Assembly (NCBI RefSeq): GCF_040392825.1
Contig: NZ_JBEBVH010000045.1
Coordinates: forward strand, 1 to 19,890
DNA from: Pseudopedobacter sp040392825
GTDB taxonomy: Bacteria > Bacteroidota > Bacteroidia > Sphingobacteriales > Sphingobacteriaceae
Length of the DNA stretch: 19,890 nt
Direction of reading: 5' to 3'
The notes under the pieces are model-generated. The model worked only from the letters and a program-made list of their open reading frames with translations. It was not told where the DNA came from and did not search any database. Below, piece after piece: positions 1 to 9,159 of this stretch (the first letter of the stretch is position 1; each line of letters begins with the position of its first letter). Position numbers and translations under genes: made by a program.

Positions 1-408
1 GCCGATATAGACTTTGGAGTATATAGAAACATGATTACCACTACTAATAATGGAAATACGACAATAACCTATGATTATTATCTGTACACTCCAATAGCAA
101 ACCCTAACCCATTAACCGTTTATGATATAAGCTCATGGACAACTAAGAGAGCGGTTTATTTCGGCACAACAAGTACAAATCAAACGGCTAATTTTCGAAC
201 TTCTTTATTGGTTTCGTCAAGCTTAATTGAAGCTGAAGCCAAAAAGAAAACTTTTAACTTAACAAAATCCTCTGCGAAGTTAGCGACAGGTAATTTAATT
301 TATTTTAAAACACCTGAAGGGAAATATGGTTGTGTTCATATCAATGCAATTACTAAAGACATAGAAGGTAAACCCTATGTTGATATAAGTGTAAAGGTTC
401 AAAAATAA
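1..408 (+). CDS. unrecognised protein, C-terminal part (gene cut by window edge)
   Basis: The reading frame is open from the first base: it reads ADIDFGVYRN before the first in-frame ATG at 31, so the true start most likely lies outside the window and 31 is only the first internal Met. About 135 residues are visible. They are rich in Thr, Asn and Tyr, with alternating polar and hydrophobic segments typical of beta structure, which suggests a secreted or surface protein. The end (GKPYVDISVKVQK) is also beta-like. I do not recognise a family. A rho-independent terminator follows 12 bases after the stop, so this is the last gene of its transcription unit and is probably unrelated to the pectin genes downstream. 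Confidence 0.6.
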   Translation, partial: ADIDFGVYRNMITTTNNGNTTITYDYYLYTPIANPNPLTVYDISSWTTKRAVYFGTTSTNQTANFRTSLLVSSSLIEAEAKKKTFNLTKSSAKLATGNLIYFKTPEGKYGCVHINAITKDIEGKPYVDISVKVQK

Positions 409-420
409 AACAAAAAAAAA

Positions 421-449
421 CTGATCTGAATACCAGATCGGTTTTTTTT
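421..449 (+). terminator. rho-independent terminator
   Basis: The stem CTGATCTG (421-428) pairs with CAGATCGG (434-441) with one G-T wobble around the loop AATAC, and is followed by a T run from 442. It closes the gene ending at 408. An A run just upstream of the stem means it could also act on the opposite strand. Confidence 0.85.
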
Positions 450-680
450 ATACCTCTTCAAGCCGCTTAAATTTGGTAAGATAGAACGCTTAAAGTTAAG
501 CTATACTGTTTTCAGGGTATATACTTCAGCATTTATTAACCCGAAAAAGAACCGCCTTTTTTAAAAACAAGAGATAAATACTATTTAATTCAACTACCTT
601 ATATCCCTGCCCAGCCATAAAATATCATATTTCACGTTTCTTTTGTAATAAACAAAAAATAAATTGTTGATATTGGGAAT

Positions 681-1919
681 ATGTTTATCAATATAAACTT
701 CAGATTAATAAGCCTCCTGTTGTTTTTTCATATACCCATAATACTTTACGGTCAGCATCAGGGTTATATATACGGCGATATAGTTTTAAAAAATAAAAAA
801 GTATATACCGGTCAAATCAGTTGGGGATCCGGACAAAGGCTATGGTCAGATATTTTTTGGGTAGCGAAGCAGGAGCATCCCAATTTGAAATACTTAAATG
901 AATACCAGCTGGATGACTTACCTCAGGAACCTAGCGAATCTGCGCTCGATTGGCAATTTATGAATCTCTGGAAAGATAAATATCCCGCCAGAAAAACAGA
1001 AGCCTTATGTCGTTTTGGAGACATATCCCGGATACACGTGACCGGAAAAAACACTGCACAGGTCTATTTTAAAAATGGATTCAAATATAGGGTCATAGCA
1101 GATGAAGATGCTCCGGGAAATTTAGCTAAAGAATTGTGGGTGCTCGGAGATAAGAATAGTTATAAAATACCCTGGGATCAGATTAGTAGTATTAATTTTA
1201 AGCCAACTCCAAATTTTCTGTCGCTGCTAAAGGGAAATCCGCTATATGGAACAATGATGACTTCTGCAGGGACTTTAAGTGGTTATATCGAGTTCGGGAA
1301 AAATAAGTCAAGAGATATCCGTTATCTGAAGGGGAGAACAAAAGAAGGAGAAAACCTGCAAATTATGTTTAAGCATATTAGAAGGCTCGAAAAAAGAGAT
1401 AATGAAATGATTGTAAAGCTACTTTCGGGAAAAATTATAACGCTGGCATATATCGAAGATTTTACTTCAGGTAATGAAAATATTGTGGTAATGCATCCAT
1501 CATTTGGAAAGGTCACTGTTAAGTGGAAGGCATTTCGTTCGCTATCCTTTGAAAAAATAGATGAGAACACGGGGTATGAGCATTATCCAACTGCAAAAAA
1601 AATATACAGCGTAGCTTTAACCAAAGATAAGATGATATTTAAAGGAAACAGCGTATTTGATATGGACGAGGAATTCGATTTTGAATTATTAGAAGGGAGC
1701 AAAGATGGTATCAGTTATCAAATACCTTTCAGATTTATTTCTCGTATTATTCCGTTTAATGTATATTATAGCAAAGTAGTGCTAAAGAATAATAAAACTT
1801 TATTGTTAGGGCACCATAACGATGTTACTGCAAGAAATTGGGGAATGATGGTTTGGCAGGCAAATTCGAAATTTCAATATATTCCCTGGGGGAATCTTAC
1901 AGAATTGAGAATCAGGTGA
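681..1919 (+). CDS. secreted protein with threefold internal repeat, in operon with LytS kinase
   Basis: Not a family I can name. The N-terminus is a Sec signal peptide (hydrophobic residues about 9-23, likely cut near YG-QHQ), so the protein is periplasmic or outer-surface; there is no lipobox and no later membrane segment. By eye the mature part holds three related units. Each has a first half with a G-x-I-x-[WF]-G motif (about residues 26-61, 189-229, 307-348) and a second half of 62-63 residues (111-173, 229-290, 349-411). The second halves share the pattern F-x-x-I-x-x-I, then V-x-[LF]-K-x-[GN]-[KF], and end in [IV]-[PK]-W-x-x-[IFL]-x-x-[LI]-x-[FI]. The stop lies 7 bases before the kinase start, so co-transcription is very likely. 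I infer a periplasmic sensory or accessory partner of that kinase; a separate envelope role is possible. Confidence 0.7.
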   Translation: MFININFRLISLLLFFHIPIILYGQHQGYIYGDIVLKNKKVYTGQISWGSGQRLWSDIFWVAKQEHPNLKYLNEYQLDDLPQEPSESALDWQFMNLWKDKYPARKTEALCRFGDISRIHVTGKNTAQVYFKNGFKYRVIADEDAPGNLAKELWVLGDKNSYKIPWDQISSINFKPTPNFLSLLKGNPLYGTMMTSAGTLSGYIEFGKNKSRDIRYLKGRTKEGENLQIMFKHIRRLEKRDNEMIVKLLSGKIITLAYIEDFTSGNENIVVMHPSFGKVTVKWKAFRSLSFEKIDENTGYEHYPTAKKIYSVALTKDKMIFKGNSVFDMDEEFDFELLEGSKDGISYQIPFRFISRIIPFNVYYSKVVLKNNKTLLLGHHNDVTARNWGMMVWQANSKFQYIPWGNLTELRIR

Positions 1920-1926
1920 TATTAAG

Positions 1927-2961
1927 ATGAAAGTGACCTTAGAAAGAAAGATTTTGTATTTTTTAGTAGTCCTGTTTCTGCTGTTATTATGGCTGCTGTT
2001 TGTCAATTTGGGTTGGCCTATAGCGTATGCAGCTGCATTGTTATGGATAATCACAGTGGTTTTGTTATTATGGCTCGGAAACAGGTTGATTTTTGCGCTG
2101 TTAGATAAAAAAATTTCATGGATAAAGAAGACCAGTAGAAGACTTTTCTGGCAATTATTTCTTAGTTTATTTTATGCTTTATTATGCATTAATCTAACCT
2201 ATTACCTGTTTAAGATTAGCACTGGAAGTATGCCTCCTGATGCAGAGCAACTGTTTGTTTTGAATATTTACGGGCTGCTGTTTATAGTACCATTGTTATC
2301 TATCAATTTCGGTTTCTATTTTATGATGCAATGGAAAAAAGCACATATAGAATCTGATCTTTTAAAGGAAGAAAGTTTAAATAGCCGCTTGGAAGTGCTA
2401 AAAATGCATTTGGATCCTCATTTTCTGTTTAATAATCTCAATGTGCTCTCAGCATTAATAGACCAGAAGCCAGCAGAAGCACAAGCGTTCTTAGACAAAT
2501 TTACAGATGTTTACCGCTACGTACTCCAATATAAAAAGGAAGAGTTGGTGCCCTTACAAACCGAATTGGACTTTATAACAGCTTACATTTTTTTATTAGA
2601 AAAAAGATTCGGTGATCAGTGTATCTTTAAACTAGACATTCCCGCAGAATTGCCAAACAATTTTTGTATACCTCCTTTAGCATTGCAAATGCTGGTCGAA
2701 AATGCCGTTAAACATAATAAGTTATCACTAATCAGGCCTTTGGTGGTCCACATTTATATCGAAGATAACCAGTTTTTGGTTGTGAAAAATAATATCATCC
2801 TTAAAAATGCAACAACCTCGGCAGACGGTTTACGTCAAAGTGGTTTGGATAATATTAGAAACAGATATCAATATTTGTCAGACAGACAGGTTAAGGTGTT
2901 ACAGGATGAGGGATATTTTCAGGTAAGTATACCGCTGTTGGAATTAGATGAAGAAGGTTAA
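1927..2961 (+). CDS. LytS-type sensor histidine kinase (His_kinase PF06580)
   Basis: An inner-membrane sensor kinase. Four hydrophobic segments lie at about residues 7-27, 33-53, 74-96 and 110-133, then a short coiled linker. The dimerisation/phosphoacceptor motif is HLDPHFLFNN with the acceptor probably H165, followed by a HATPase_c domain with N-box VENAVKHN (257-264) and a degenerate G-box SGLDNIRNR (305-313). The first Gly of the usual G-x-G-L-x-N-x-R box is replaced here by Gln-Ser. The 344-residue length is usual for this family. There is no large extracellular ligand domain, so signal input must come through the membrane segments or a partner; the secreted repeat protein encoded 7 bases upstream is the obvious candidate (inference). 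The response regulator follows after 65 bases. Confidence 0.92.
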   Translation: MKVTLERKILYFLVVLFLLLLWLLFVNLGWPIAYAAALLWIITVVLLLWLGNRLIFALLDKKISWIKKTSRRLFWQLFLSLFYALLCINLTYYLFKISTGSMPPDAEQLFVLNIYGLLFIVPLLSINFGFYFMMQWKKAHIESDLLKEESLNSRLEVLKMHLDPHFLFNNLNVLSALIDQKPAEAQAFLDKFTDVYRYVLQYKKEELVPLQTELDFITAYIFLLEKRFGDQCIFKLDIPAELPNNFCIPPLALQMLVENAVKHNKLSLIRPLVVHIYIEDNQFLVVKNNIILKNATTSADGLRQSGLDNIRNRYQYLSDRQVKVLQDEGYFQVSIPLLELDEEG

Positions 2962-3026
2962 AATATCAAGAGCATACTATTCTGAGGCTTGTAAATAAAG
3001 CGTATTTTTGAAATAGGTTTAGCAAT

Positions 3027-3791
3027 ATGAATGTATTAATAATCGAAGATGAAGTACCTGCGGTGAGGCGGTTAGAGCAGTTGTTACTGGATTTTACTGA
3101 AATTCAGGTAATCGATGTGTTGGGAAGCGTGGAGGCTGCTATCGCATGGTTCAAACAAAATCCACATCCCGATTTGTTATTTATGGATATACATTTATCG
3201 GATGGATTGTCTTTTGAGATTTTTAAATCGGTTCCTATACAATGTCCGGTTATCTTTTGCACAGCCTATGACCAATATGCACTTGACGCTTTTCAATTTA
3301 ATGGAATAGATTATTTATTAAAACCAGTTCAAAAGGAAAAATTGGCTAAAAGTCTTCAAAAAATCAAAGATCTTAAGCGTAGTTGGGGAGAGAAAGGAAG
3401 CCCGTTAAAAGTGGAAGACCTGATGCATTTTTTTAAAGAAAAAGATGTAAACTATAAAAGCCGCTTTATGGTTAAAATGGGTGCGAAAATCAGAACCATA
3501 AAAACAGATCATATTGCCTATTTTTATTCCAGTAACAAGCTTACATTATTGGTTACAAAAGATGGAGAAAACTATCCTGTTGATTATGCTCTGGATGAAC
3601 TTGCGTCAATTTTAGATCCCGTTATGTTTTTTCATATTAACAGAAATCTTATTATCCATATAGATGCCGCTAAAGAAATACATCCTTATTTCAAAGGAAG
3701 GTTAAAATTAGAGTTACATCCGTCGCTGGAAGAAGATGTTATTGTCAGTAGTCAAAAAACACCCGCCTTTAAAGAATGGTTAGACCAATAG
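3027..3791 (+). CDS. LytTR-family response regulator
   Basis: A cytoplasmic DNA-binding response regulator and presumed partner of the kinase just upstream. The receiver domain (about 1-115) has the acidic pocket E7-D8, phosphoacceptor D54 in LFMDIHL, T79 and K99 (LLKPV). A linker leads to a LytTR DNA-binding domain (about 146-254) starting RFMVKMGAKI and containing the typical FFHINRNLIIHIDAAKEI block. LytTR domains bind repeats in promoter DNA and usually activate nearby genes. The next gene downstream is the outer-membrane receptor of the pectin cluster, so that cluster is the likely target (inference). There is no visible terminator between the regulator and the 141-base gap before the receptor. 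Confidence 0.93.
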   Translation: MNVLIIEDEVPAVRRLEQLLLDFTEIQVIDVLGSVEAAIAWFKQNPHPDLLFMDIHLSDGLSFEIFKSVPIQCPVIFCTAYDQYALDAFQFNGIDYLLKPVQKEKLAKSLQKIKDLKRSWGEKGSPLKVEDLMHFFKEKDVNYKSRFMVKMGAKIRTIKTDHIAYFYSSNKLTLLVTKDGENYPVDYALDELASILDPVMFFHINRNLIIHIDAAKEIHPYFKGRLKLELHPSLEEDVIVSSQKTPAFKEWLDQ

Positions 3792-3886
3792 CTCAGGATT
3801 ATTATATCCGTTTTCAGTAGCCTATTTTCCTGATTCGTCCTCACCTTGTTTTAATTACCCTTCTTAATGGTTTTATTAGTATTGTA

Positions 3887-3910
3887 TTTCACAGCAGTTT
3901 AGTTGTGAAA
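3887..3910. promoter_or_regulatory. inverted repeat upstream of outer-membrane receptor
   Basis: TTTCACAGC (3887-3895) and GTTGTGAAA (3902-3910) form a 9-bp inverted repeat with one mismatch and a 6-base spacer, ending 22 bases before the receptor start. It could be an operator or a 5' UTR hairpin; no T run follows directly, so it is not a terminator. Binding by the LytTR regulator encoded just upstream is possible but unproven. Confidence 0.4.
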
Positions 3911-3932
3911 AAGAAATTATAAATCATTATAG

Positions 3933-6569
3933 ATGATGTTTATTGGAAGGCGAAAGATATTATACCCTCTGGTATGTTTGTTATTTTATTTTTGTTTCAC
4001 AGCAGAAGCGCAGCATAATAAAAAAATAACAGGCAAGATACAGGATACGCTGGGAGTAGCTTTGCCGGGTTCCTTAATCAAATTGAATTCTGCACTTGAT
4101 ACATTGGCTACTGCGGCAGATATAGATGGAAATTTCAGCTTCTCTCAAGTGAAAGATTCCATTGTCAATATTTCGGTAAATTTTATGGGTTTTCAACCTT
4201 TTAAGAAAACTTATCACTTGTCCAAAGGTATTCAACAAATTCAGTTAAAACCTATTCAGCTGATAGAAAGCAGCAATTTATTAAACGAAGTGGTAGTAGT
4301 TGCTGTTAATCCGGTAATTTTAAAGGAAGATACTGTAGAATATGATGCAAGGGCTTATCCGGTGAGGGAGGGCGATGCAGTAGATGCGGTGATAAAAAAG
4401 CTTCCCGGTGTAGAAGTAGATAAAAATGGAAATATTACGGCGCAGGGAGACCCCATTACTAAAATACGGTTAAACGGTAAAGACTATTTTGGTGATGATG
4501 TGGCAACGGCAATACAAAATCTTCCGGCAGATATCATTAAAAACTTACAAATCATAGACGACTATGGAGATCAGGCTAATGTAACAGGTCTGAAAACCGG
4601 AACACCCCAAAAAGTTCTGAATATCAATTTGCAACCTGATAAGGAAAAAGGATATTTTACAAAAACCACTGCCGGTGCAGGTACAGAAGACAGATATGTA
4701 GGAAGTATAAAAGCTAACTTCTTAAATGGTGACCAACAAATTGCCGCGAATGGTAGTCTGAATAATATCCAGGGAGGTTCTGCAGGTATATCTTCTCATA
4801 AATCCATAAAGTTAAATTACCGCGATAAATGGAATGATAAATTGGTTTCTTACGGCAGTTACCGTTTTAATCATAATACCAACCAAACTTTGGAGTCGGT
4901 AGCAAGCCAAAATATCTATCAGGATTTTACCAGATTCGAAGACCAGCAAAATAATAACAATAATAAGAACTACAGCCACCGCTTGTCATGGAATTTCGAA
5001 TATCGTCCTAATGAATTGAATTATTTGAAAATAGAACCCGATTTATCTTTTGAAAAAAATAACTCGCTAAATACCGGTTTTACCACCACCCAATTACAAC
5101 AGACTTCCTCAGAGAGGATAAGCTCACAAGATCAGTATAGAGATGCATTTAATTTTGGGACGCGTGTTTTTTATAACCATAAATTTAATAAGTCCGGCAG
5201 AAATCTAAGTCTCCATGCAGTACTTAACTCGTCGTCCGGAGGACAAGATCAGGAAGTTAAAAACGATTATGAGAATATAGATTCTCTAGGTAACAGGTCT
5301 TACGAAAACCAGTATCAATTAGGTGAAAATCAGAATAGTAATTTTAGAAATAGTCTGAGAGCTTCCTATATTGAGCCTGTTACAGAAAAATCCTTTATTG
5401 AAGTGAATTATGAGTGGAGCCGCACTTTAACCGGAAATGATAGAAGAACTTTAGATGTAAATCCGGTAAGTGGAGAGGAAGTTCTTAATCAGAATTTGAG
5501 TAATTTATATGACTACCAGTTTACAACCAACAGAGCAGGTATAAGTTATCGGGTTAAACATGAAAAGTTAAACTATATATTGGGCTTTGCTGCACAGCCA
5601 TCTGTATTAAATGGAACAGACAAAAGCAGAAATATCAACACGCATAAAGAAACTTTTAACTTTATACCCACAGCCAGGGTAGTTTATAAGTTCTCTAAAG
5701 AACAAAACTTTTCTGCTAATTATCAGGGAAGTGCCCAGCAACCTGGTTTTGTACAGTTGCAACCCATTACAGACAATTCGAACCTGCAGAATACCATTAC
5801 GGGTAACCCGAATTTAAAACCCGAATTTGTTCATCAGATGAAGCTAGAGTATAAAAAGTCTAATATAAAAAGAGGCAGAACTATGTTTGCCAATATTGGT
5901 TATAATTGTGTTGAAGATAAAATAGTAAGTGCCAAAACTATTATTCCGGATAGTTTAAGACAGGAAACGACTTATATGAATACAGATGGCTTTTATAACG
6001 CAAGAGCTGTTTATTCCTTTTCATTTCCTTTACTTAAAAAATTATTTATGACCTATTACGGAGGTTCTAATCTGAGTAATAATATCGCTTTTACAAATAA
6101 TGAACGACATGTGGGCAAAAATCTTTCTGTAAGACAAGGAGTAAAGTTTCGTATAGATATAGAAGACATAGTAGATACAGAAGTAAATGCTTCCTATACA
6201 CATAACAAGACCAGCTATGGCAATACCAATTTGGTTAACAGAAATACCAATCAGCTAAATATTGGTATAGAAGGTCGAAATTATTTCTTTAAGGATTTGG
6301 TGTTAGGGTACGATTTTTCTCAAACTATAAATCAGGGCTTCGGAACCGGTATAAGTAATCCTACTTTATTAAGTTTTTATCTGGAACATCGTTTCTTAAA
6401 AGAAAATCGGGGTAGTTTACGGCTTCAGGGATTTGATTTATTAAATCAAAATACAGGCGTTTCCAGAGATGTTTTTGATAACGAGATTATAGACAGGCAA
6501 AGTAATAGGCTCACCACGTATTTTCTTCTTTCATTTAATTTTCGCCTTCAGCAATTCGGAGGATCATAA
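3933..6569 (+). CDS. outer-membrane beta-barrel receptor (CarboxypepD_reg-like + plug + OMP_b-brl)
   Basis: Outer-membrane transport protein of the TonB-dependent-receptor type. The signal peptide ends near AEA-Q (about residue 26). A CarboxypepD_reg-like beta-sandwich (about 30-110, with the typical ITGKIQD and DIDGNFSF segments) is followed by a plug-like region (about 115-235, including LLNEVVVVA, AVIKKLPGVEVDKNG and KIRLNGKDYFGDD), then a long barrel rich in Asn, Tyr and aromatic strands to the C-terminal LLSFNFRLQQF. It most resembles the OMP_b-brl_3 class rather than canonical SusC, and no SusD-like gene follows. The pectate lyase starts 24 bases after the stop, so the two are almost certainly co-transcribed, and uptake of pectin oligomers is the inferred role. 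A second ATG directly follows the first (3936) and could be the true start. Confidence 0.9.
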   Translation: MMFIGRRKILYPLVCLLFYFCFTAEAQHNKKITGKIQDTLGVALPGSLIKLNSALDTLATAADIDGNFSFSQVKDSIVNISVNFMGFQPFKKTYHLSKGIQQIQLKPIQLIESSNLLNEVVVVAVNPVILKEDTVEYDARAYPVREGDAVDAVIKKLPGVEVDKNGNITAQGDPITKIRLNGKDYFGDDVATAIQNLPADIIKNLQIIDDYGDQANVTGLKTGTPQKVLNINLQPDKEKGYFTKTTAGAGTEDRYVGSIKANFLNGDQQIAANGSLNNIQGGSAGISSHKSIKLNYRDKWNDKLVSYGSYRFNHNTNQTLESVASQNIYQDFTRFEDQQNNNNNKNYSHRLSWNFEYRPNELNYLKIEPDLSFEKNNSLNTGFTTTQLQQTSSERISSQDQYRDAFNFGTRVFYNHKFNKSGRNLSLHAVLNSSSGGQDQEVKNDYENIDSLGNRSYENQYQLGENQNSNFRNSLRASYIEPVTEKSFIEVNYEWSRTLTGNDRRTLDVNPVSGEEVLNQNLSNLYDYQFTTNRAGISYRVKHEKLNYILGFAAQPSVLNGTDKSRNINTHKETFNFIPTARVVYKFSKEQNFSANYQGSAQQPGFVQLQPITDNSNLQNTITGNPNLKPEFVHQMKLEYKKSNIKRGRTMFANIGYNCVEDKIVSAKTIIPDSLRQETTYMNTDGFYNARAVYSFSFPLLKKLFMTYYGGSNLSNNIAFTNNERHVGKNLSVRQGVKFRIDIEDIVDTEVNASYTHNKTSYGNTNLVNRNTNQLNIGIEGRNYFFKDLVLGYDFSQTINQGFGTGISNPTLLSFYLEHRFLKENRGSLRLQGFDLLNQNTGVSRDVFDNEIIDRQSNRLTTYFLLSFNFRLQQFGGS

Positions 6570-6593
6570 AATATAAACTTAAACATTAAAAGC

Positions 6594-9080
6594 ATGTTTG
6601 AACAACTGCAATCATACATTTATCAAAAGGCAAATAGTTTGTTAAGAACGGGGCTCTTTGGCTTGCTTGTTATTCCTGTTTCGGTATTGGCACAACATCC
6701 CGTTATAAAAGTGGACCTCAACCAAACAGGCAGACGAGAGGCCGAGGTAAACGAACTGGATTATATCCCATTTCCCTATTTGTCTAAAGGACAGGAAAAT
6801 ATTACCGAAAAAGGAGTCACCATAACTTTTAAAGCAGGAAATGCCGACGAAGAATTGAGTACAGACTATTATAAAGTGGGTATACAGTCTCCTCATTATG
6901 CCCGTTTGTCCAGTGACGGTTTACAAAGTAAGAAAGGTGTTATAGTTATGTATATTAAAGGATTACCAACTGGCAGACACACTTTGCTTACCTATCATAA
7001 CCATATTTCCGGGGTGACTTTTTATAGTCCGATAGATATTTCTGTAAATGGTAAACTAAAAGTTGAACATCTTATTCCATCGCAAAGAGTATTGAATAAT
7101 ATTGAGGCAAAGACAGCATACATTCAATTCGATGCTGTTAAGGGAAAAGATGTAATCGTCTTGTTTAAGGCAACAGAAAAATCGACAACCGCCAACACAG
7201 ATATAATTATTAACGGTTTTGAAATTAATACATCAAATGCAGCAAACAGGGCAAGGCTTCCATTTCCGAAACATGGTGACGAACATGTGAATGCTGATAA
7301 CGGAAAACTTATGTTAAGTTGGAAGTCAGCAAAAAATGCCACTTCACATGATGTGTATATCGGCAATAATGCAGATGATGTTGCTAGGGCTGATCGTAAA
7401 TCGAGTTTGTTTAAAGGGAACCAAAAATACCTTGACTATGAAGTTAAGGATCAGTATAGTATGTTAACCTATTACTGGCGTATAGATGAAGTAGCTGCTG
7501 AAGGCAAAATCACTAAAGGTACAGTTTGGAGATATCGACCACGTCAGTTGGCCTTTATAGACGCAGAAGGCTATGGCCGCTTTGCTCGCGGAGGTCGTGG
7601 AGGAAAGGTGGTGGAAGTAACTAACCTTAATGATGATGGTCCCGGTAGTTTCCGTGAAGCGGTCAGCAATGACATTGGTCCACGTACCATCGTTTTTAAT
7701 GTTTCGGGAATTATAGAGCTTAAATCGCGGCTTATTCTAAATCAGAATAATGTAACTGTTGCAGGCCAGACTGCTCCTGGTAAAGGAATTACCATACGCA
7801 GCGCACCTTTCGGAATTGGCGGAAATGATGTAATTGTACGTTTTATGCGGGTAAGATTAGGTGCAGGTAAAACTTTTGACGGAATGGGTATTACCGGAGC
7901 AAATCATAGTATTATAGATCACAGTTCTATCAGCTGGACTATAGATGAAGCATTTAGTTCAAGAGGAGCAAAGAATATTACACTGCAAAGAACACTAATC
8001 TCCGAAGCTTTAAATGTGGCGGGGCATAAAAACTATCCTAAAGGTAAAGGACATGGCTATGCTGCAACTATTGGTGGCGATACAGCAAGCTATCATCACA
8101 ATCTTCTGGCACATTGTTATGGAAGGAACTGGAGTTTAGGAGGTGGATTAAACGGAGATGGTGCTTATACAGGAAAAATAGATATACGGAATAATGTAGT
8201 GTATAACTGGGGGATCAGGACGACAGATGGCGGAGCCAATGAAGTAAATTTTGTAAATAACTATTATAAGCCTGGTGAAGCCAGTAAAATCTTCGTGGCA
8301 CTTAATGCTCAACACGAAGGAATTGGCAAAGGTATGCAGCGTTATTATTTTGCTGGTAATGTGATGCCGGGTTATTTCGATGAAAATAATCAGGAAAAAG
8401 GTAAAAAGATATCCGGCCGTGTCGATTTTGAAACTTTTGTTTCCAAACCGTTTTTTGAAGCTCATGTGAATACGCAGCCTGCGGGACTGGCTTATAAAAT
8501 GGTGTTATCAGATGTAGGATGTAATCAGCCCGTTTTTGATGACCACGATATTCGAATAATTCATGAGACCTTAACCGGAACATATAAATATAAAGGAAGT
8601 GTTAGCGGAATTCCAGGTCATCCGGATTCTCAGGAAGATGTTGGCGGATGGGAGAATTATCCTGAATTGAAAAGATCTGAGAACTGGGATAGCGATCATG
8701 ATGGATTGCCGGATTGGTGGGAGCGGATATATGGAACAAATGTAAACTCGCAAGCTGGTGATTTTTCCGATTCGAATGCCGACCCCGATCGTGATGGATT
8801 TACCAATTTGGATGATTATCTGGAATGGATGGCTAAGCCTCATTTTATAGCAGAATCAGGTAAATCTGTAACGATTAATTTGAGTGAATTAAGTCGCGGT
8901 TTTACAGAGGGAGTATCTTTTAATATCTCGAATATAGTTAACGGTAAAGCTATATTAAAAGATAATCAGGTCGTATTTACACCAAATACACGAGGCGGAT
9001 TATGCTTCTTTGATTTCAAGGTTACAGATAAAGACGGACAGAGTATGAGTAGAAAAGTGAATATTCTAAATGCATTATAG
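6594..9080 (+). CDS. secreted multidomain pectate lyase (PL1-like)
   Basis: Predicted to cleave polygalacturonate by beta-elimination outside the cytoplasm. A signal peptide (hydrophobic about 19-33, ending VLA-Q) precedes a beta-rich domain (about 36-215, possibly carbohydrate-binding), an FnIII-like domain (about 220-315, with YYWRIDEV), and a right-handed beta-helix lyase domain (about 320-665). The lyase domain shows GGRGGKVVEVTNLNDDG, TIVFNVSGIIEL, VAGQTAPGKGI, IIDHSSISW and HHNLLAHCYGRNW. R511 is the best candidate for the catalytic Arg by comparison with PL1. A DxDxDG-type calcium motif segment (699-743: DSDHDGLPDWWE and DPDRDGFTN) and a C-terminal Ig-like domain (about 750-826) follow. 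No T9SS sorting tail was recognised. It shares many motifs with the second lyase in this cluster but is about 280 residues longer. Confidence 0.88.
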   Translation: MFEQLQSYIYQKANSLLRTGLFGLLVIPVSVLAQHPVIKVDLNQTGRREAEVNELDYIPFPYLSKGQENITEKGVTITFKAGNADEELSTDYYKVGIQSPHYARLSSDGLQSKKGVIVMYIKGLPTGRHTLLTYHNHISGVTFYSPIDISVNGKLKVEHLIPSQRVLNNIEAKTAYIQFDAVKGKDVIVLFKATEKSTTANTDIIINGFEINTSNAANRARLPFPKHGDEHVNADNGKLMLSWKSAKNATSHDVYIGNNADDVARADRKSSLFKGNQKYLDYEVKDQYSMLTYYWRIDEVAAEGKITKGTVWRYRPRQLAFIDAEGYGRFARGGRGGKVVEVTNLNDDGPGSFREAVSNDIGPRTIVFNVSGIIELKSRLILNQNNVTVAGQTAPGKGITIRSAPFGIGGNDVIVRFMRVRLGAGKTFDGMGITGANHSIIDHSSISWTIDEAFSSRGAKNITLQRTLISEALNVAGHKNYPKGKGHGYAATIGGDTASYHHNLLAHCYGRNWSLGGGLNGDGAYTGKIDIRNNVVYNWGIRTTDGGANEVNFVNNYYKPGEASKIFVALNAQHEGIGKGMQRYYFAGNVMPGYFDENNQEKGKKISGRVDFETFVSKPFFEAHVNTQPAGLAYKMVLSDVGCNQPVFDDHDIRIIHETLTGTYKYKGSVSGIPGHPDSQEDVGGWENYPELKRSENWDSDHDGLPDWWERIYGTNVNSQAGDFSDSNADPDRDGFTNLDDYLEWMAKPHFIAESGKSVTINLSELSRGFTEGVSFNISNIVNGKAILKDNQVVFTPNTRGGLCFFDFKVTDKDGQSMSRKVNILNAL

Positions 9081-9159
9081 CTTAGTATATTAGATAAATA
9101 AAAAAACAGAAAACGAACAGATCTAAAAATAATTACGACACATTAACTAAAAATAACCA

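Noticed and set aside
3933..6569. Canonical SusC call for the receptor
   Set aside because: The barrel and plug look like the OMP_b-brl class and no SusD gene follows, so I kept the broader name.
8148..8843. Overlapping - strand frames inside the first pectate lyase
   Set aside because: They overlap one another and the conserved lyase domain; their products look random.
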